From: Enterococcus columbae DSM 7374 = ATCC 51263
GTDB taxonomy: Bacteria; Bacillota; Bacilli; Lactobacillales; Enterococcaceae
Assembly: GCF_000406925.1 (NCBI RefSeq)
Contig: NZ_KE136347.1
Location: 658,025-722,024 of the forward strand
Direction of reading: 5' to 3'
DNA length: 64,000 bases
Shown here piece after piece: positions 41,815 to 52,511 of this stretch. The translations under genes and the position numbers were made by a program. The notes beneath the pieces were generated by a model, which ran no database searches, was not told the origin of the DNA, and was given only the letters and a program-made list of their open reading frames with translations. Within the stretch, counting starts at the first letter, position 1. Every line of letters starts with the position of its first letter.

Positions 41815-44100
41815 TCAATCAGCTCCCAATTTTTCCAGCCAGGCATCACTAAAAGGCAGACTAACATATTGGACCATCCCTACCTGATCTGTTCTTCTAA
41901 TTAATATCTGGCGTTGATTTAAACGGTTAATGACTTCTTGATTGGGATGATGATAACGATTGTTTTTGCCAACTGAAATCACGGCAATTTTGGGTTCAAC
42001 CTGCTTTAAAAACGCAGTCGAAGTCGAGGTTTTACTACCATGATGACCAATTTTGACAATATCGGCTTTTAAATTAGGATATTGCTTGAGTAAAATTTGT
42101 TCTTGCTCAATAGGCAAATCACCCATAAAAAGAAAATTTTGTTGATGTAGCCGGGAAAAAAGAATTAATGAATCTTGATTTTCAGCTGCTTTAGCCTGTT
42201 TTGGAAATAAAACATGTAATTGGACCCTTTTTCCGATCCAATCATTTTGCTTAAGTGTTTGCACCCTTGTTCTTTTCGGAAGACGTTTTAGTAATAAACG
42301 TAAATTGTGACTTTTTTGCGCCTGTGTCCCTACATATAAATGCTTTACCTTAATCGACTGTAGTACAGTTAAAGCATCCCCCATATGATCTTGATCACCA
42401 TGTGTCAAAATCAAGCCATCAATGTGTCTAATTCCCTCCCCTTTTAAATAGGCCAACAAGCTGTAACGAACATTGGCTTGGCTTTTACGTTGTCGCCATT
42501 TAGCTGTTTGAAAAGTCACTCTGCCACCGGTATCAATTACATAAACCTCCTGATTGAAGCTACTTTGAATGACTGTGCAATCCCCTTGGCCCACATCCAC
42601 AAAGCTCACCTTAATTGGCAAGCTATAGAATAAATGAAATACTAAAGGCAGGCCTAAACAAATGACAAGCATCGGCAGATATTTTTTCTTGGTATAAGCA
42701 AATAAGCCTGTAATCATGCAAAAGACTGCTAGCCATAAAGGAAGCTGCCCCAAACAAATATTACTCCAGCTTAAATAAGCTAACCCTTTTTCAAAAAATA
42801 AGAGTATGTAAGTAAATATTGTCTCAAAAAAAGGAAAAAGCAATGGGAAAAAAGATAACCCAAATAAAAGCAAACAGCCTGGCAAAATCAGCCACTGAAA
42901 GATTAGCGTAAATAAAAAAGTTAGGATGCCGCCAAGGGTTGGCCATTCATAAAATATCGCCAAAATAAAGGGGGCCGTTAAAATGGTCAAATACTGCATA
43001 TGCATGATTTCTTGCTTAATCGTCAATTGCTTCGGTATAAAAAGCAAATAAAAGGTCACTAATAAAGATAATTGGCCTGATAAAACAACAAAGCAATTTG
43101 GAAAAATGAGCAATAAAATAAGACAAACAAGGCTATATAAATCTAAACTGCTTAAAGAAAAATGTCTTACTGATAAACACATTTTTATAAAGTATAAAAT
43201 CGCTGCTCGCCAAACACTAATTGAACCCCCAAATATAAAGATACCTACAAAAATACTGCTTAACATGGGTAAAAAACGTTGACGATAACTGAAGTGTAAC
43301 CTCCTGAAGCAATATTCAATTAAGCCAAAGAAAAATAGGACGTGCGTTCCAGAAATACTAAAGAGATGTAAAATCCCTGTTGCTGAAAAAATTTGTTGTT
43401 CTTCTTGAAAATCATCATTGCGATAACCAAATAATAAGGCTAAAACATATTTTCTCGTTTGTTGATGAAAATATCGATTCACATGCTGTATGGCATTCGC
43501 TCGTAAACGATGGAGTAGTGAACCAATTGAATGATCTGAAAAAAACTGATACTGTTCAATTGCTAAAACACCTAGATAATCCTTCTCATCAAGATACTGG
43601 CGATAATCAAAGGCATGCTGATTACTAGCTGCCCTTAGATCAGTAAAATGGGCTTTAACAACCAAGCCAGTCAAATGAGGGGCTTGCTGTTGCCACCTGC
43701 TCTTTTCCTCAGCTGACTTTAATTGATATTGAACTTTAACCAAATGATGCTGCAGCTGCCCATCTGCACGAACCAAATTCCCATCGATAGTTAAGGTATC
43801 TGGGTAAATGACCAGTCTTGCTTGAAAGCTATCAGTTTGCCTAGCTTGAAATGATAAATCGTTAAAATAGAAACGGCCACATAAAAAAACCAAAAAAAAG
43901 CAACTCAAGGCCAATAAGCCTAATTTTTTTCTTAAAATAAAATAGAAAAGATAATAAAAAGCGAAAAGTAGTAAAAAATAGTGATGATAACAAAAGCCAT
44001 AAAAGGTAAAAAGAATCAATAAAACGGCATAAAAAAGCTGATTTTTTAAAGTGAAATCAGCTTTTTGCCAGTTAAATTGCACTAGAAAGAAGTTTTTCAA
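41815..44100 (-). CDS. comEC: ComEC/Rec2 DNA uptake channel
   Basis: 761 residues. It carries single-stranded DNA across the membrane in natural transformation. The N-terminal multi-helix region holds the ComEC core (about 220-480, [10 protein letters not shown] and [11 protein letters not shown]), followed by the metallo-beta-lactamase domain (about 500-740, [11 protein letters not shown] and IGHHGSKTS). The gene appears intact and overlaps comEB by 29 bases. Confidence 0.93.
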   Translation of the reverse strand: MKNFFLVQFNWQKADFTLKNQLFYAVLLILFTFYGFCYHHYFLLLFAFYYLFYFILRKKLGLLALSCFFLVFLCGRFYFNDLSFQARQTDSFQARLVIYPDTLTIDGNLVRADGQLQHHLVKVQYQLKSAEEKSRWQQQAPHLTGLVVKAHFTDLRAASNQHAFDYRQYLDEKDYLGVLAIEQYQFFSDHSIGSLLHRLRANAIQHVNRYFHQQTRKYVLALLFGYRNDDFQEEQQIFSATGILHLFSISGTHVLFFFGLIEYCFRRLHFSYRQRFLPMLSSIFVGIFIFGGSISVWRAAILYFIKMCLSVRHFSLSSLDLYSLVCLILLLIFPNCFVVLSGQLSLLVTFYLLFIPKQLTIKQEIMHMQYLTILTAPFILAIFYEWPTLGGILTFLFTLIFQWLILPGCLLLFGLSFFPLLFPFFETIFTYILLFFEKGLAYLSWSNICLGQLPLWLAVFCMITGLFAYTKKKYLPMLVICLGLPLVFHLFYSLPIKVSFVDVGQGDCTVIQSSFNQEVYVIDTGGRVTFQTAKWRQRKSQANVRYSLLAYLKGEGIRHIDGLILTHGDQDHMGDALTVLQSIKVKHLYVGTQAQKSHNLRLLLKRLPKRTRVQTLKQNDWIGKRVQLHVLFPKQAKAAENQDSLILFSRLHQQNFLFMGDLPIEQEQILLKQYPNLKADIVKIGHHGSKTSTSTAFLKQVEPKIAVISVGKNNRYHHPNQEVINRLNQRQILIRRTDQVGMVQYVSLPFSDAWLEKLGAD

Positions 44101-44542
44101 AATATTTTTGATCTAACGAAACTTGTTCAATCTCCACGCCAATCTTTTTGATTAATTCCATGGCATAAACATCATTATGATAATCATGTAAATAATAGAT
44201 CTTTTTAATTCCTGCTTGTAAAATTGCCTTTGTACAATGAATACATGGAAAATGAGTGACATAAATTTCAGCATCTTTCGTGGAAATGCCCAATTTTGCA
44301 CACTGTAATAAAGCATTCATCTCCGCGTGAATGGTCCGAATACAATGACCATCCACAACATAACAGCCATGATCGATACAATGGTCATCTCCACTTACAG
44401 CACCATTATAACCACCAGCAATAATTCGGCGATCTTTAACTAAGGTTGCCCCGACTTCTAGTCGTGTACAGGTACTTCTCAATGAGAGTAAAACAGCTTG
44501 TGCCATAAAATATTGTGGCCAAGGAATTCTTTCTTTTGACAT
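44072..44542 (-). CDS. comEB: ComEB/dCMP deaminase
   Basis: 156 residues. The zinc deaminase motifs HAE ([10 protein letters not shown]) and PCxxC (HFPCIHC) are present, with additional zinc-site Cys and His residues ([13 protein letters not shown]). It converts dCMP to dUMP; its role in competence is uncertain. It sits between comEA and comEC in the usual order. Confidence 0.92.
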   Translation of the reverse strand: MSKERIPWPQYFMAQAVLLSLRSTCTRLEVGATLVKDRRIIAGGYNGAVSGDDHCIDHGCYVVDGHCIRTIHAEMNALLQCAKLGISTKDAEIYVTHFPCIHCTKAILQAGIKKIYYLHDYHNDVYAMELIKKIGVEIEQVSLDQKYFEKLLSSAI

Positions 44543-44566
44543 GATTAGCCCTCCTTACAATCTTAG

Positions 44567-45244
44567 TTATATTCTAATCAAGTTTCGTATTTTTTCAACT
44601 GTCTTTTCACCAAATCCTGGAACTTTATTTAAATCATCAATACTTTTAAACGAGCCATTTTCCTGGCGATATGCAATGATTGCTTGCGCTTTTTTCTCAC
44701 CAATACCTGATAAGGTCTGTAATGTTGTCAAATCTGCTTCATTAATATTGACCAAATTTTGCTGTTGTTCACTCGTTGAACTAGTCGAAGTGACCAAATT
44801 AGTACGCTCATCCTGACTTGCTGTAGTTGCTTCTGGTGTTTGCTCGCCGATATGGACGATATATACCTTTTGTTGGTCTTGTAATTTGATTGCTTGGTTG
44901 ATTTTGTCTCTAGCAGCCTCTTTGGTTAAACCACCTGCCTTTTCAATCAAATCAAACAACCTAGCATCATCGGCTAACTGATAAACACCAGGATGATTGA
45001 TAGCACCACTAATATCTACATAAATCATCGATGAGTTGGTAGTCTTTTTTGTCGTCTGCTCTACCTTTTTTTCTGATGTTTGCGCCGTTTTTGGCACTTT
45101 TTGCGCCAATACATGATTGATATCATTTTGTTTCAGCCTATCTGCATGATAAAACCAAATCCCCCCTCCAATAAACAGCAACAAAAGCAAGCTGAAACCA
45201 AGCAAATATAATTTGACAAATGGTTGTTGCTTTAATTTATTCAA
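44567..45244 (-). CDS. comEA: ComEA DNA receptor for transformation
   Basis: 225 residues. One N-terminal membrane helix (about 13-31), a SLBB-like domain (about 70-130: MIYVDISGAINHPGVYQL), a Ser/Thr linker, and two helix-hairpin-helix motifs at the end (LSGIGEKKAQAIIAYR and VPGFGEKTVEKIR) for duplex DNA binding. First gene of the comE operon. Confidence 0.93.
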   Translation of the reverse strand: MNKLKQQPFVKLYLLGFSLLLLLFIGGGIWFYHADRLKQNDINHVLAQKVPKTAQTSEKKVEQTTKKTTNSSMIYVDISGAINHPGVYQLADDARLFDLIEKAGGLTKEAARDKINQAIKLQDQQKVYIVHIGEQTPEATTASQDERTNLVTSTSSTSEQQQNLVNINEADLTTLQTLSGIGEKKAQAIIAYRQENGSFKSIDDLNKVPGFGEKTVEKIRNLIRI

Positions 45245-45296
45245 AAATTTTCCACTTAAACCACCTTCTTTTTTATCTCTTCGATACTTATATACG

Positions 45297-45336
45297 AAAA
45301 AAAACTAACAAGAATTTTTCATTCCTGTTAGTTTTT
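45297..45336 (-). terminator. Terminator between the HAD gene and comEA
   Basis: AAAACTAACAGGAAT pairs with AGTTCTTGTTAGTTTT-like sequence around a short loop with one mismatch, followed by a U run. It separates the comE operon from the upstream PFL/HAD transcript. Confidence 0.65.
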
Positions 45337-45381
45337 AAAATTATCGGTTAATCAACTTGTATTGATAGCTTTTTAAAAAAC

Positions 45382-46002
45382 TTATCCATTTTGAATAAAT
45401 TGGGTAATTTCAAACAAACTATTGACTTCGTGTTTGGCACGATCAATGGTAAATAAACGTTCATCATTATAAAAAATGGTACTTACTCCTGCACCAATCC
45501 CTGCATCGATATCCATTGGACGATCACCTATCATCACTGTTTCCGCACGATTTAATTGATATTTTTCAATCAGATAATTCAATGAAGTAGGATCAGGTTT
45601 TCGCGGAAATTGATTTTCCGGTCCGACAATTTCAACAAAATAATCCACCAAATCTGACGCAGTTAAAAGTGCTTGAGCCGAACGATTCTCACGATGGGTC
45701 AATAAAAAATGTTGACCTCCTAGCTGCTGAATCGTTTCTAATGTTTGCTTAGCATCATCATAAGCAAAAACCGGCATCGAATCATTTTTTTCGTAATTCT
45801 TATAAATTTGATCAAATTTAGCAAAATCCAATTGATATTTTTCAGCTAAATCTTTTGAAGAGGCCGTTTTTAACATTCGATAAATTTCCGCAGGTGAAAT
45901 ATCTACCTTAAAATCCTGCATCGTTTTTACATAAGCTTTTAACATTTTTGGATAGGTATTAAACAAAGTACCATCAAAATCCCAAATAAAGTTTTTATAC
46001 AT
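45382..46002 (-). CDS. HAD-superfamily hydrolase
   Basis: 206 residues from the ATG at 46002 (MYKNFIWDFDGTLFN), as the longer frame overlaps the PFL gene and lacks a family match. Motif I is DFDGT, motif II is LTHRE, and the last is PTSLNYLIEKY with MIGDRPMDIDAG. Small-molecule phosphatase of the phosphoglycolate phosphatase type. Substrate unknown. Confidence 0.85.
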   Translation of the reverse strand: MYKNFIWDFDGTLFNTYPKMLKAYVKTMQDFKVDISPAEIYRMLKTASSKDLAEKYQLDFAKFDQIYKNYEKNDSMPVFAYDDAKQTLETIQQLGGQHFLLTHRENRSAQALLTASDLVDYFVEIVGPENQFPRKPDPTSLNYLIEKYQLNRAETVMIGDRPMDIDAGIGAGVSTIFYNDERLFTIDRAKHEVNSLFEITQFIQNG

Positions 46003-46024
46003 GAACAAAATCCTAACTAAACAA

Positions 46025-47374
46025 TTAATTTTTAAATGAATGAATTGGTGCCGGAATTCTTCCCCCACGTTGGATGAAATCCACAGAGCCAGCAGTATTT
46101 ACTTTCATAACCGGTGCACGGCCTAGTAACCCACCAAATTCAATCATATCTCCTACCTTTGCCTCTTTGGCTGGAATAATTCTGACAGCTGTTGTTTTAT
46201 GATTAATCACACCTATTGCTGCCTCATCAGCAATCATCGCTGAAATACTTGCAGCAGGTGTATCTCCAGGAATCGCAATCATATCTAAACCAACAGAACA
46301 AATCGCCGTCATGGCTTCTAATTTTTCAATATTTAAAAAACCATTTTCAACTGCTGTAATCATGCCAGCATCTTCAGAAACCGGAATAAATGCACCAGAT
46401 AATCCTCCAACGTGATTGCAGGCCATTACGCCCCCCTTTTTTACTGCATCGTTTAAAAGAGCTAAGGCTGCAGTAGTTCCATGTGTCCCTACTGATTCTA
46501 AGCCCATTTCTTCTAAGATGTGGGCCACACTATCACCAACAGCAGGTGTTGGCGCTAAGGATAAATCAACAATTCCAAACGGCACCCCTAGTCTCTCAGA
46601 AGCAACTCTCCCAACTAACTGTCCCATCCGTGTAATTTTGAAGGCCGTCTTCTTGACGGTTTCTGCCACCACATCAAACGGCTGTCCCTTTACTTTTTCT
46701 AAAGCACGTTTCACGACACCAGGTCCACTAACACCCACATTGATGACACAATCAGCTTCACCTACGCCATGAAAGGCCCCAGCCATAAATGGATTGTCCT
46801 CTACCGCATTGGCGAAAACGACTAACTTAGCGCAGCCCATATCAGAAGCTTGGGCGGTTTGCTTAATAATTTCACCCATTTGTTTGACTGCGTCCATATT
46901 AATCCCAGCTTTTGTAGAACCAATATTAACAGAAGAACAAACAAAATCAGTCTCAGCTAAAGCTTGGGGAATGGATTCAATCAAGGCATGATCGCCTGCT
47001 TGATAGCCTTTTTCCACTAAAGCACTATAGCCACCAATAAAGTTTACCCCTACTGTTTTCGCAGCACGATCAAGCGTTTTGGCAAATTTCACACACTCTT
47101 TTGCATTTGCATGACTAGCAGCCGCCACAATGCCAATTGGTGTTACTGAAATCCGTTTATTGATAATGGGAATACCATACTCCATTTCAATCGCTTCACC
47201 AACTGCTACTAAGTTTTTCGCCTTTTCAGTAATTTTATTATAGATTTTCTCACAAGCCTTATCTACATCAGCATCCATACAATCTAGTAACGAAATACCC
47301 ATGGTAATTGTACGAATATCCAAGTTTTCTTCTTCCACCATCCGAATGGTTTCTAATATTTGATTGACTTCCAT
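46025..47374 (-). CDS. PFL (DUF711/UPF0210) family protein
   Basis: 449 residues from the ATG at 47374 ([26 protein letters not shown]), with GGGAGG in front. Gly- and Ala-rich, with [25 protein letters not shown] and [12 protein letters not shown], as in the PFL-like family. No biochemical function is firmly established. It is always found with the small ACT protein, here 13 bases upstream. Confidence 0.9.
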   Translation of the reverse strand: MEVNQILETIRMVEEENLDIRTITMGISLLDCMDADVDKACEKIYNKITEKAKNLVAVGEAIEMEYGIPIINKRISVTPIGIVAAASHANAKECVKFAKTLDRAAKTVGVNFIGGYSALVEKGYQAGDHALIESIPQALAETDFVCSSVNIGSTKAGINMDAVKQMGEIIKQTAQASDMGCAKLVVFANAVEDNPFMAGAFHGVGEADCVINVGVSGPGVVKRALEKVKGQPFDVVAETVKKTAFKITRMGQLVGRVASERLGVPFGIVDLSLAPTPAVGDSVAHILEEMGLESVGTHGTTAALALLNDAVKKGGVMACNHVGGLSGAFIPVSEDAGMITAVENGFLNIEKLEAMTAICSVGLDMIAIPGDTPAASISAMIADEAAIGVINHKTTAVRIIPAKEAKVGDMIEFGGLLGRAPVMKVNTAGSVDFIQRGGRIPAPIHSFKN

Positions 47375-47387
47375 ATGATCCTCCCAA

Positions 47388-47654
47388 TTATAGCTTATGC
47401 ATTGCATCAAAGATTTCCGCATTTTGAATACGAATATCCACACCTAATTCTTGAGAAACTTCATCTAATTCATTACGGATTAAAGCAAATTCAATCGTTT
47501 CTTTGGTTTCTAAAACCATCATCATTGTAAAGTATTCTTCTAAAATTGTTTGTGTAACATCGATAATATTAATTTCTAGATTGGCTAGTTTTTGACTAAC
47601 TTTAGCAATGATGCCAACCTGATCTTTTCCAATTACAGTTAATATTGCTCGCAT
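47388..47654 (-). CDS. ACT domain protein
   Basis: 88 residues comprising one ACT domain ([37 protein letters not shown]), a ligand-binding regulatory fold usually for amino acids. It is paired with the PFL gene, so a regulatory subunit is likely. Confidence 0.9.
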   Translation of the reverse strand: MRAILTVIGKDQVGIIAKVSQKLANLEINIIDVTQTILEEYFTMMMVLETKETIEFALIRNELDEVSQELGVDIRIQNAEIFDAMHKL

Positions 47655-47797
47655 GTGTAACCCTCCTTTATTTTTTAATATTATATCACAGCTTAAAATA
47701 TTCTGAAATATTTCATGTGAAATATCTATCTAAGGAAATTTTAGCGATTAATGACGAAAAAAACGAAAATTCTACAACATTCTATTTTGATTGATCG

Positions 47798-47829
47798 AAA
47801 AAAGACACCGTCTAAAAATAGACCGTGTC
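47798..47829 (-). terminator. Terminator after the LysM-3D gene
   Basis: GACACGGTCTA and TAGACGGTGTC form an 11-bp stem with one mismatch and a short A/T loop, then UUUUUU on the minus strand. Confidence 0.7.
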
Positions 47830-47842
47830 CTTAAAAATTATA

Positions 47843-48529
47843 TTAATCTAAAATAGTTACTGTTACTGTACGTCTTCCCCATTGAATACATTGCTCATAA
47901 GTTGGAAAATGTACATCAATAATATTGCCCTTAATCGCACCACCTGTATCAGAGGCAATCGCTTCTCCATAGCCTTCTACATATAGACGGGTCCCTAATG
48001 GAATAACTGTCGGATCAACTGCTACTGCCATTGGATTTTCTAGTAAATTTTGACCAGTCGCAGTAATCGTTCCTCCACCTAGCGTATCTCGTGGATCTGA
48101 ACTATAAGCCGTTGATTCCATTACCAAGGTCTTCCCACTAGGTGTCGCAGTGGTAGTTGTAGTCGCTTGACTTACCTCAGTTGCTTGGGCTTGTTGGGTA
48201 GTTTCAGACTGAGTGTTTGTGGTATCTTGTGTTTCATCATAAACAACTTTATTGTGACGAATTAACTTTACGCCACCTTTAGTCGCTTCTTCTTCAGTGA
48301 TAATTTTTAATACTTGTCCATCATAAATCATATTTGGATTTGAAATTTGATTATCACGAACAATTTTATCGACAAATTGACTAGAGCCAAAATATTTTAC
48401 AGCAATTCCAGATAAGGTATCAGTCGGTTGAACCACGTGTTCAATCTCTTGGGCATTCACCTGTACACTTCCAAAAGCCAAACCTACGAACGCCATGACA
48501 CCAACTGCAAGTGTTTTGAATGTTTTCAT
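47843..48529 (-). CDS. Secreted LysM and 3D-domain cell wall protein
   Basis: 228 residues. The signal peptide is cleaved near VNA|QE (26). A LysM module (about 30-76) binds peptidoglycan. A Thr/Gln-rich linker (about 95-130) precedes the 3D domain (about 135-228) with AYSSDPRDTLGGGTITATG, ASDTGGAIKGNIIDVHFP and three conserved Asp. 3D domains resemble the MltA catalytic fold, so a lytic transglycosylase-like activity is possible. Common in enterococci. Confidence 0.88.
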   Translation of the reverse strand: MKTFKTLAVGVMAFVGLAFGSVQVNAQEIEHVVQPTDTLSGIAVKYFGSSQFVDKIVRDNQISNPNMIYDGQVLKIITEEEATKGGVKLIRHNKVVYDETQDTTNTQSETTQQAQATEVSQATTTTTATPSGKTLVMESTAYSSDPRDTLGGGTITATGQNLLENPMAVAVDPTVIPLGTRLYVEGYGEAIASDTGGAIKGNIIDVHFPTYEQCIQWGRRTVTVTILD

Positions 48530-48847
48530 AAATACGATATTCTCCTTTGAAATTCATCTTGTCGTCAACTGACGAAGAATATCATACCGAATTAATTCAT
48601 TGCTTTGGTTGCTATTTTGTAACGAAATATTGCAAAATGATAAAAAGTTTGAACAAGAAAACGACATAAACGTTTAAAAACCACGCAGATTAGGCTCTTA
48701 TTAACAAAAAATAGTGATATTTTGTAATATCAATTGATTAAAATTTTCCTAAAAATTTTCAGAAACAATTGTTTTTTTCGAAAAAAACAAGAATTATTAC
48801 AGTCAATTAAAAATTATTACAAAAAAGAAAGCGAACCCATTAAGTAT
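48530..48847. other. Intergenic region upstream of the LysM-3D gene
   Basis: 318 bp. It holds the likely 3D-gene promoter (minus sense TATGAT at about 48577-48582) and a CGTCA/TGACG dyad near 48564-48575. A TGTAAC hexamer next to GGTTGC with a 5-bp gap (about 48606-48622) is a half-degenerate match to a WalR box. No riboswitch fold or gene was recognised. Confidence 0.4.
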
Positions 48848-50062
48848 TTATTTCAAAATTTGCTGCTTACCATAGATTGATTGATTAAAATTAAAGAAAT
48901 AAGCAAAGGCACAAACGATAAAAAAGCTAGGAAAATGTTCAAATCCAAATACTTCACAGCCAATTAAAATAGGCGCTAACAATGTATTGGTCGCACTGCC
49001 AAAGACTGCTGCATAGCCTAAGGCAGCAAATAGCGTTACCGGTAAGTGCAAGATATTAGCTAATACAACGCCCAATGTTGCTCCAATAGAAAATAAAGGA
49101 GTTACCTCGCCACCTTGGAAGCCCACAGCTAGCGTACAAACAGTAAAAATAAGCTTTAAAATGAAATCATAACTATAAATGTGTTGGCCGCTGAAGCTTG
49201 CTGTAATTAAGTTGGTACCTAACCCAGCATAACGCCCTTGATATAAAAGTAATAGCAATACACTTAAACCACAGGCGATAATAAATACTCGTCGATAGGG
49301 ATTTTTAAACCACATTGCCATTTTGGATTTTAAAATAGAAAGACTCTTAGCAAAAAGGCTACCTACCACTCCAAAAATGATCCCTACAATGGCTAAAAGT
49401 AAAAAATGGAATAATGAAAAATCAAACGGTTCCGCTAAATAAACTTGGAATTTTTCCAAACCTAAAAAATGTGAAGTCGTACTTGCAACAAATGAAGCCA
49501 CTAGTGCTGGGATTAAAGCTGGATAAATAAATTTACCAGCAATCATTACTTCCAACGCAAAGAAAGTCGCGGCAATCGGTGTTTGAAATAAACCAGCAAA
49601 ACCAGCCGCCATTCCGATAACGATTAAAAGGGTTTGAAACTTCATCAAATTTAGCTTATTGCCTAAAGTATGGGCAACAGTCGCACCAATTTGTACAGCT
49701 ACCCCTTCTCTACCAGCACTACCACCAAATAGATGGGTTAGCCATGTTCCCCCAATAATAAAGGGAATCAAGCGAAAGGGAATTACTTTATTTTCGCCCT
49801 GACCCACTTCAAAAATTAACCCCATCCCCTGACTACTGGTTTTTCCATATTTTTGATACATAAAGACAATAAATAAACCAACTAATGGTAAAAATGGAAT
49901 CCATAAAAAAGGCGATAATGAGCGAATCTCTGTAATTTTTAGTAAAATCATTCCAAAATAGGCATCGACTACACCAACGATTAAACCAATCACAATCGCT
50001 AGGGCAATCAATAGTAAATATTCACCATAATAATCTTTTAGCTGCATCAATATTTTTTTCAT
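48848..50062 (-). CDS. CLC-family fluoride exporter (CLC-F type)
   Basis: 404 residues, polytopic. GGSAGREGVAVQIGATVAHT and GFQGGEVTPLFSIGATLG are the two filter regions; the GREGV and GGEVTPLF forms fit the fluoride/proton antiporter branch of CLC rather than chloride exchangers. The call is strengthened by a fluoride riboswitch directly upstream. It protects the cell from fluoride by efflux. Confidence 0.85.
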   Translation of the reverse strand: MKKILMQLKDYYGEYLLLIALAIVIGLIVGVVDAYFGMILLKITEIRSLSPFLWIPFLPLVGLFIVFMYQKYGKTSSQGMGLIFEVGQGENKVIPFRLIPFIIGGTWLTHLFGGSAGREGVAVQIGATVAHTLGNKLNLMKFQTLLIVIGMAAGFAGLFQTPIAATFFALEVMIAGKFIYPALIPALVASFVASTTSHFLGLEKFQVYLAEPFDFSLFHFLLLAIVGIIFGVVGSLFAKSLSILKSKMAMWFKNPYRRVFIIACGLSVLLLLLYQGRYAGLGTNLITASFSGQHIYSYDFILKLIFTVCTLAVGFQGGEVTPLFSIGATLGVVLANILHLPVTLFAALGYAAVFGSATNTLLAPILIGCEVFGFEHFPSFFIVCAFAYFFNFNQSIYGKQQILK

Positions 50063-50097
50063 CTTTAACCTCTTCCTTTAAAATTAATCAAACACAT

Positions 50098-50145
50098 AAA
50101 AAAAGCTGATCACTCCATGACAAAAAAGCCATAGAAGTCATCAGC
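50098..50145 (-). terminator. Terminator forming the fluoride riboswitch expression platform
   Basis: GCTGATGACTTC and GGAGTGATCAGC (minus sense) pair with one bulge pair, followed by seven U. The 5' arm is also the 3' strand of the fluoride aptamer, so aptamer folding and termination exclude each other. Confidence 0.75.
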
Positions 50146-50192
50146 GTTTTACGCGGTTTTGGTTACCCAAGGGAGAACTTCATTCCCTGTTC
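50128..50192 (-). ncRNA. Fluoride riboswitch (crcB motif)
   Basis: Minus-strand GGGAATGAAGTTCTCCC (first stem-loop), then AACCGC and GCTGATGACTTCTA match the crcB-motif consensus. GAAGT in the first loop can pair with ACTTC at the 3' end, giving the required pseudoknot. It lies about 65 nt upstream of the CLC gene and overlaps a terminator. Fluoride binding should prevent termination. Confidence 0.88.
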
Positions 50193-50239
50193 GTATGTAA
50201 AATTACAACACAAATGATTATTTGTCAATAAAAAGTTGA

Positions 50240-50620
50240 TTATTCGTGTAGCTCTAATGGTAAACCATCCGGATCGGCAAAAAATGTCATCTTTTTATTG
50301 GTAAATGCATCATAGCGAATCGGTTCACAAGTAATTCCTTTTTCCGCTAACTCAGCAACCACCTCTTCAATATTCTCAACAGCAAAAGCCAAATGTCTTA
50401 AGCCGCAAGCTTCTGGATAAGATGGACGTTTAGGTGCCGACTTAATCCCAAAAATTTCTAGCTCACAATCACCTAATTTTAAATCCAGCTTGTAATCATC
50501 GCGCTGTGCCCGATAATTTTCCCGGATAATTTCAAAGCCGAGTTTTTCGACATAAAAGTTTTTAGACTCTGTATAATTGGCGGTAATAATCGCTACATGA
50601 TGGATTTTATTCAAATTCAA
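50240..50620 (-). CDS. VOC-family protein (glyoxalase I-like)
   Basis: 126 residues with two beta-alpha-beta-beta-beta repeats. The metal ligands are His8 (IHHVAI), Glu52-54 (DCELEIFG), His75 (RHLAFAV) and Glu122 (LPLELHE). It resembles the GloA2/SMU.1112-like lactoylglutathione lyase-type proteins. Exact substrate unknown. Confidence 0.85.
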   Translation of the reverse strand: MNLNKIHHVAIITANYTESKNFYVEKLGFEIIRENYRAQRDDYKLDLKLGDCELEIFGIKSAPKRPSYPEACGLRHLAFAVENIEEVVAELAEKGITCEPIRYDAFTNKKMTFFADPDGLPLELHE

Positions 50621-50636
50621 ATTATATTCCTCACTT

Positions 50637-51896
50637 TTACTTTAATAATATGTCAATTTTTGCTTGATAATCTTGAATTGCTTTGATGGATTCATCCGCT
50701 TGTTCATTTAAAAAGTCCCGTTGCGTGGTGACTTGCTCTTGGGTATTTACATATTGTTTTAAAGCAGAAGGATATTCGTCATCTAATTGGACTAATTCCT
50801 CTTTAATTAAGTCTTTTAGCGCATGTAATCGCTTTTGTTCAGCAAACAAGTCAGCAAAGGAATGCGTATTTTGTTGCTCCACATTTTGATTGGAAACGAC
50901 GGTGGCAATCATATTTAAAGTGAATACATCGCCTTGATGATAAGCAATCAGCGCGTTTTGATATAATTCTTGTACTTCACTAGCTAAATTAGGGAATAAA
51001 TCGGGATGAATATGAAGGGAAATTTTACAATAAAGCTCATCCAAAGTAGAGACCTGCTCAACAAAATTTTCCAAACCATATTCCCGTTGAAAAACAATCG
51101 CTTGATTCAATCGTTTTAGCTTATGCAAGAGATAATCCTCTTGATATGCATAAGATTGGCTTAATTGCTCGTCAATTTTAGGCAAGCTGATCGGCTCACC
51201 ATTAACTATTTGTTCTTGAATCAGCGTATATTTCTTGACAATCCGTTCTAATTGCATTGCTGCTTGAATCGCCCGATATTCAGCCGGTCCTAACTCAAGC
51301 GTATATCTAATCTCTAAAATCTTATTTTCTACATATAATTGATGATCACGTTTTAAAGATAAAGAGAGCACACAATCTTTTAAGCCTTTAATTGTTTGAT
51401 TTAAATGCTCATGATTAGGCAAATAGGTGACATTTGCCTTTTTAGTGACACCGATTAGTGCATCTGTCTGGTCTTTCACCGGACCAAAAGCCAACAACTG
51501 CTCAATACCAAGCGTTTTTTGTAGAATATAGGTTAATGATTGACCACGATAATTCAGCTTACCGTCCAACAAACCAGTATAAACTTCGCTTTGCCCTTCA
51601 TGCTTAAAGACTAACTGCCAGGTGGATTGCTTGCTTGAATAGCTTTGATTCCCTCGATACTCACTTAAAAGCTGCCTTATAATATAAAAAAACTGTTTAC
51701 ACTGTCTAAAATCAATCTTTTTATGGATCATCCGTGCTAAAGATTGATTATCAGCGGATGCAAGATCTACATAATACGCCTTAAAAAGAACGCTACCATC
51801 AGATTGAATCGTTAAATGCTGTTGAAATTCCTCGTTATTAACAGGTGGCTGAGTGCTTGTTGCTTTTGTTGAGATTAAAACCATTTCCTCCATCAT
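50637..51896 (-). CDS. Hypothetical protein with C-terminal coiled coil
   Basis: 419 residues from the ATG at 51896, chosen for the SD GGAGG five bases upstream (an in-frame longer start precedes the SD). The N-terminal half (about 10-170) is mixed alpha/beta. The C-terminal half (about 215-415) is helical and coiled. No signal peptide, membrane helix or recognised domain was found. It is 16 bases upstream of the VOC gene and probably co-transcribed. Confidence 0.6.
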   Translation of the reverse strand: MMEEMVLISTKATSTQPPVNNEEFQQHLTIQSDGSVLFKAYYVDLASADNQSLARMIHKKIDFRQCKQFFYIIRQLLSEYRGNQSYSSKQSTWQLVFKHEGQSEVYTGLLDGKLNYRGQSLTYILQKTLGIEQLLAFGPVKDQTDALIGVTKKANVTYLPNHEHLNQTIKGLKDCVLSLSLKRDHQLYVENKILEIRYTLELGPAEYRAIQAAMQLERIVKKYTLIQEQIVNGEPISLPKIDEQLSQSYAYQEDYLLHKLKRLNQAIVFQREYGLENFVEQVSTLDELYCKISLHIHPDLFPNLASEVQELYQNALIAYHQGDVFTLNMIATVVSNQNVEQQNTHSFADLFAEQKRLHALKDLIKEELVQLDDEYPSALKQYVNTQEQVTTQRDFLNEQADESIKAIQDYQAKIDILLK

Positions 51897-52071
51897 TCTC
51901 ACCTCCAGGGGAAATGACAAAAGGTACGACTAAAAATACAATCTACGGTCCTCTAACATAATTATAACACGTTTTACTATTGAAAAAAGAAATAAGTCGC
52001 AACATTTTAAATATTATAGGATGAACACTATTTTTATGATATGATGAGAGAAAAAAGAGGTGAAAAAAATA

Positions 52072-52488
52072 ATGCAGGCTATAATCAAATTTGATCATTT
52101 ATATATTGACGGTGGCTGTAATGCTTGTGGAGTAGTAAGATGTGAAAGCTATACCCTTTATTATTTAGACAAAGAAATTGGCTTTGGCTTTTTGGATTTA
52201 GAAAATTTAATCCCAGCAATCGTTCAAGCAAATGGTTGGCGTCAAAGCTACGAAGAAGTGGGCATTGGCGAGGAAATGGAAGGATTTAAAAAAGGAGAAA
52301 CATTTATCCAAGCTGAATTAAACGGTCATCAAATGACTTATATCAATCATACTTCTGGCGAAAAAATAATGACAACTAACAGCTATAAAAACGATAACGC
52401 GCAACTTTTTGCAACAATCAATGAAATCTTAACTAAATTATTCGATATTGAGGCTATTGATTTTGTCATGGAAGAAATCGATGCCTAA
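52072..52488 (+). CDS. Hypothetical protein
   Basis: 138 residues from the ATG at 52072 (SD AGAGGTG; a GTG at 52060 is inside the SD). Acidic and soluble, with one CNACGVVRC stretch (about 16-24) whose three Cys could bind a metal. A TATGAT -10 box lies at about 52037. Family not recognised. It ends in a strong terminator. Confidence 0.6.
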   Translation: MQAIIKFDHLYIDGGCNACGVVRCESYTLYYLDKEIGFGFLDLENLIPAIVQANGWRQSYEEVGIGEEMEGFKKGETFIQAELNGHQMTYINHTSGEKIMTTNSYKNDNAQLFATINEILTKLFDIEAIDFVMEEIDA

Positions 52489-52511
52489 TTATCATTAACT
52501 ATTAAACATTT

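Noticed and set aside
46416-46772. Plus-strand 118-codon frame opposite the PFL gene
   Set aside because: It is antisense to a highly conserved family protein and has no SD.
48530-48847. c-di-AMP (ydaO) riboswitch upstream of the LysM-3D gene
   Set aside because: Such wall hydrolase genes often have one, but the conserved GC-rich blocks are absent from this AT-rich stretch.
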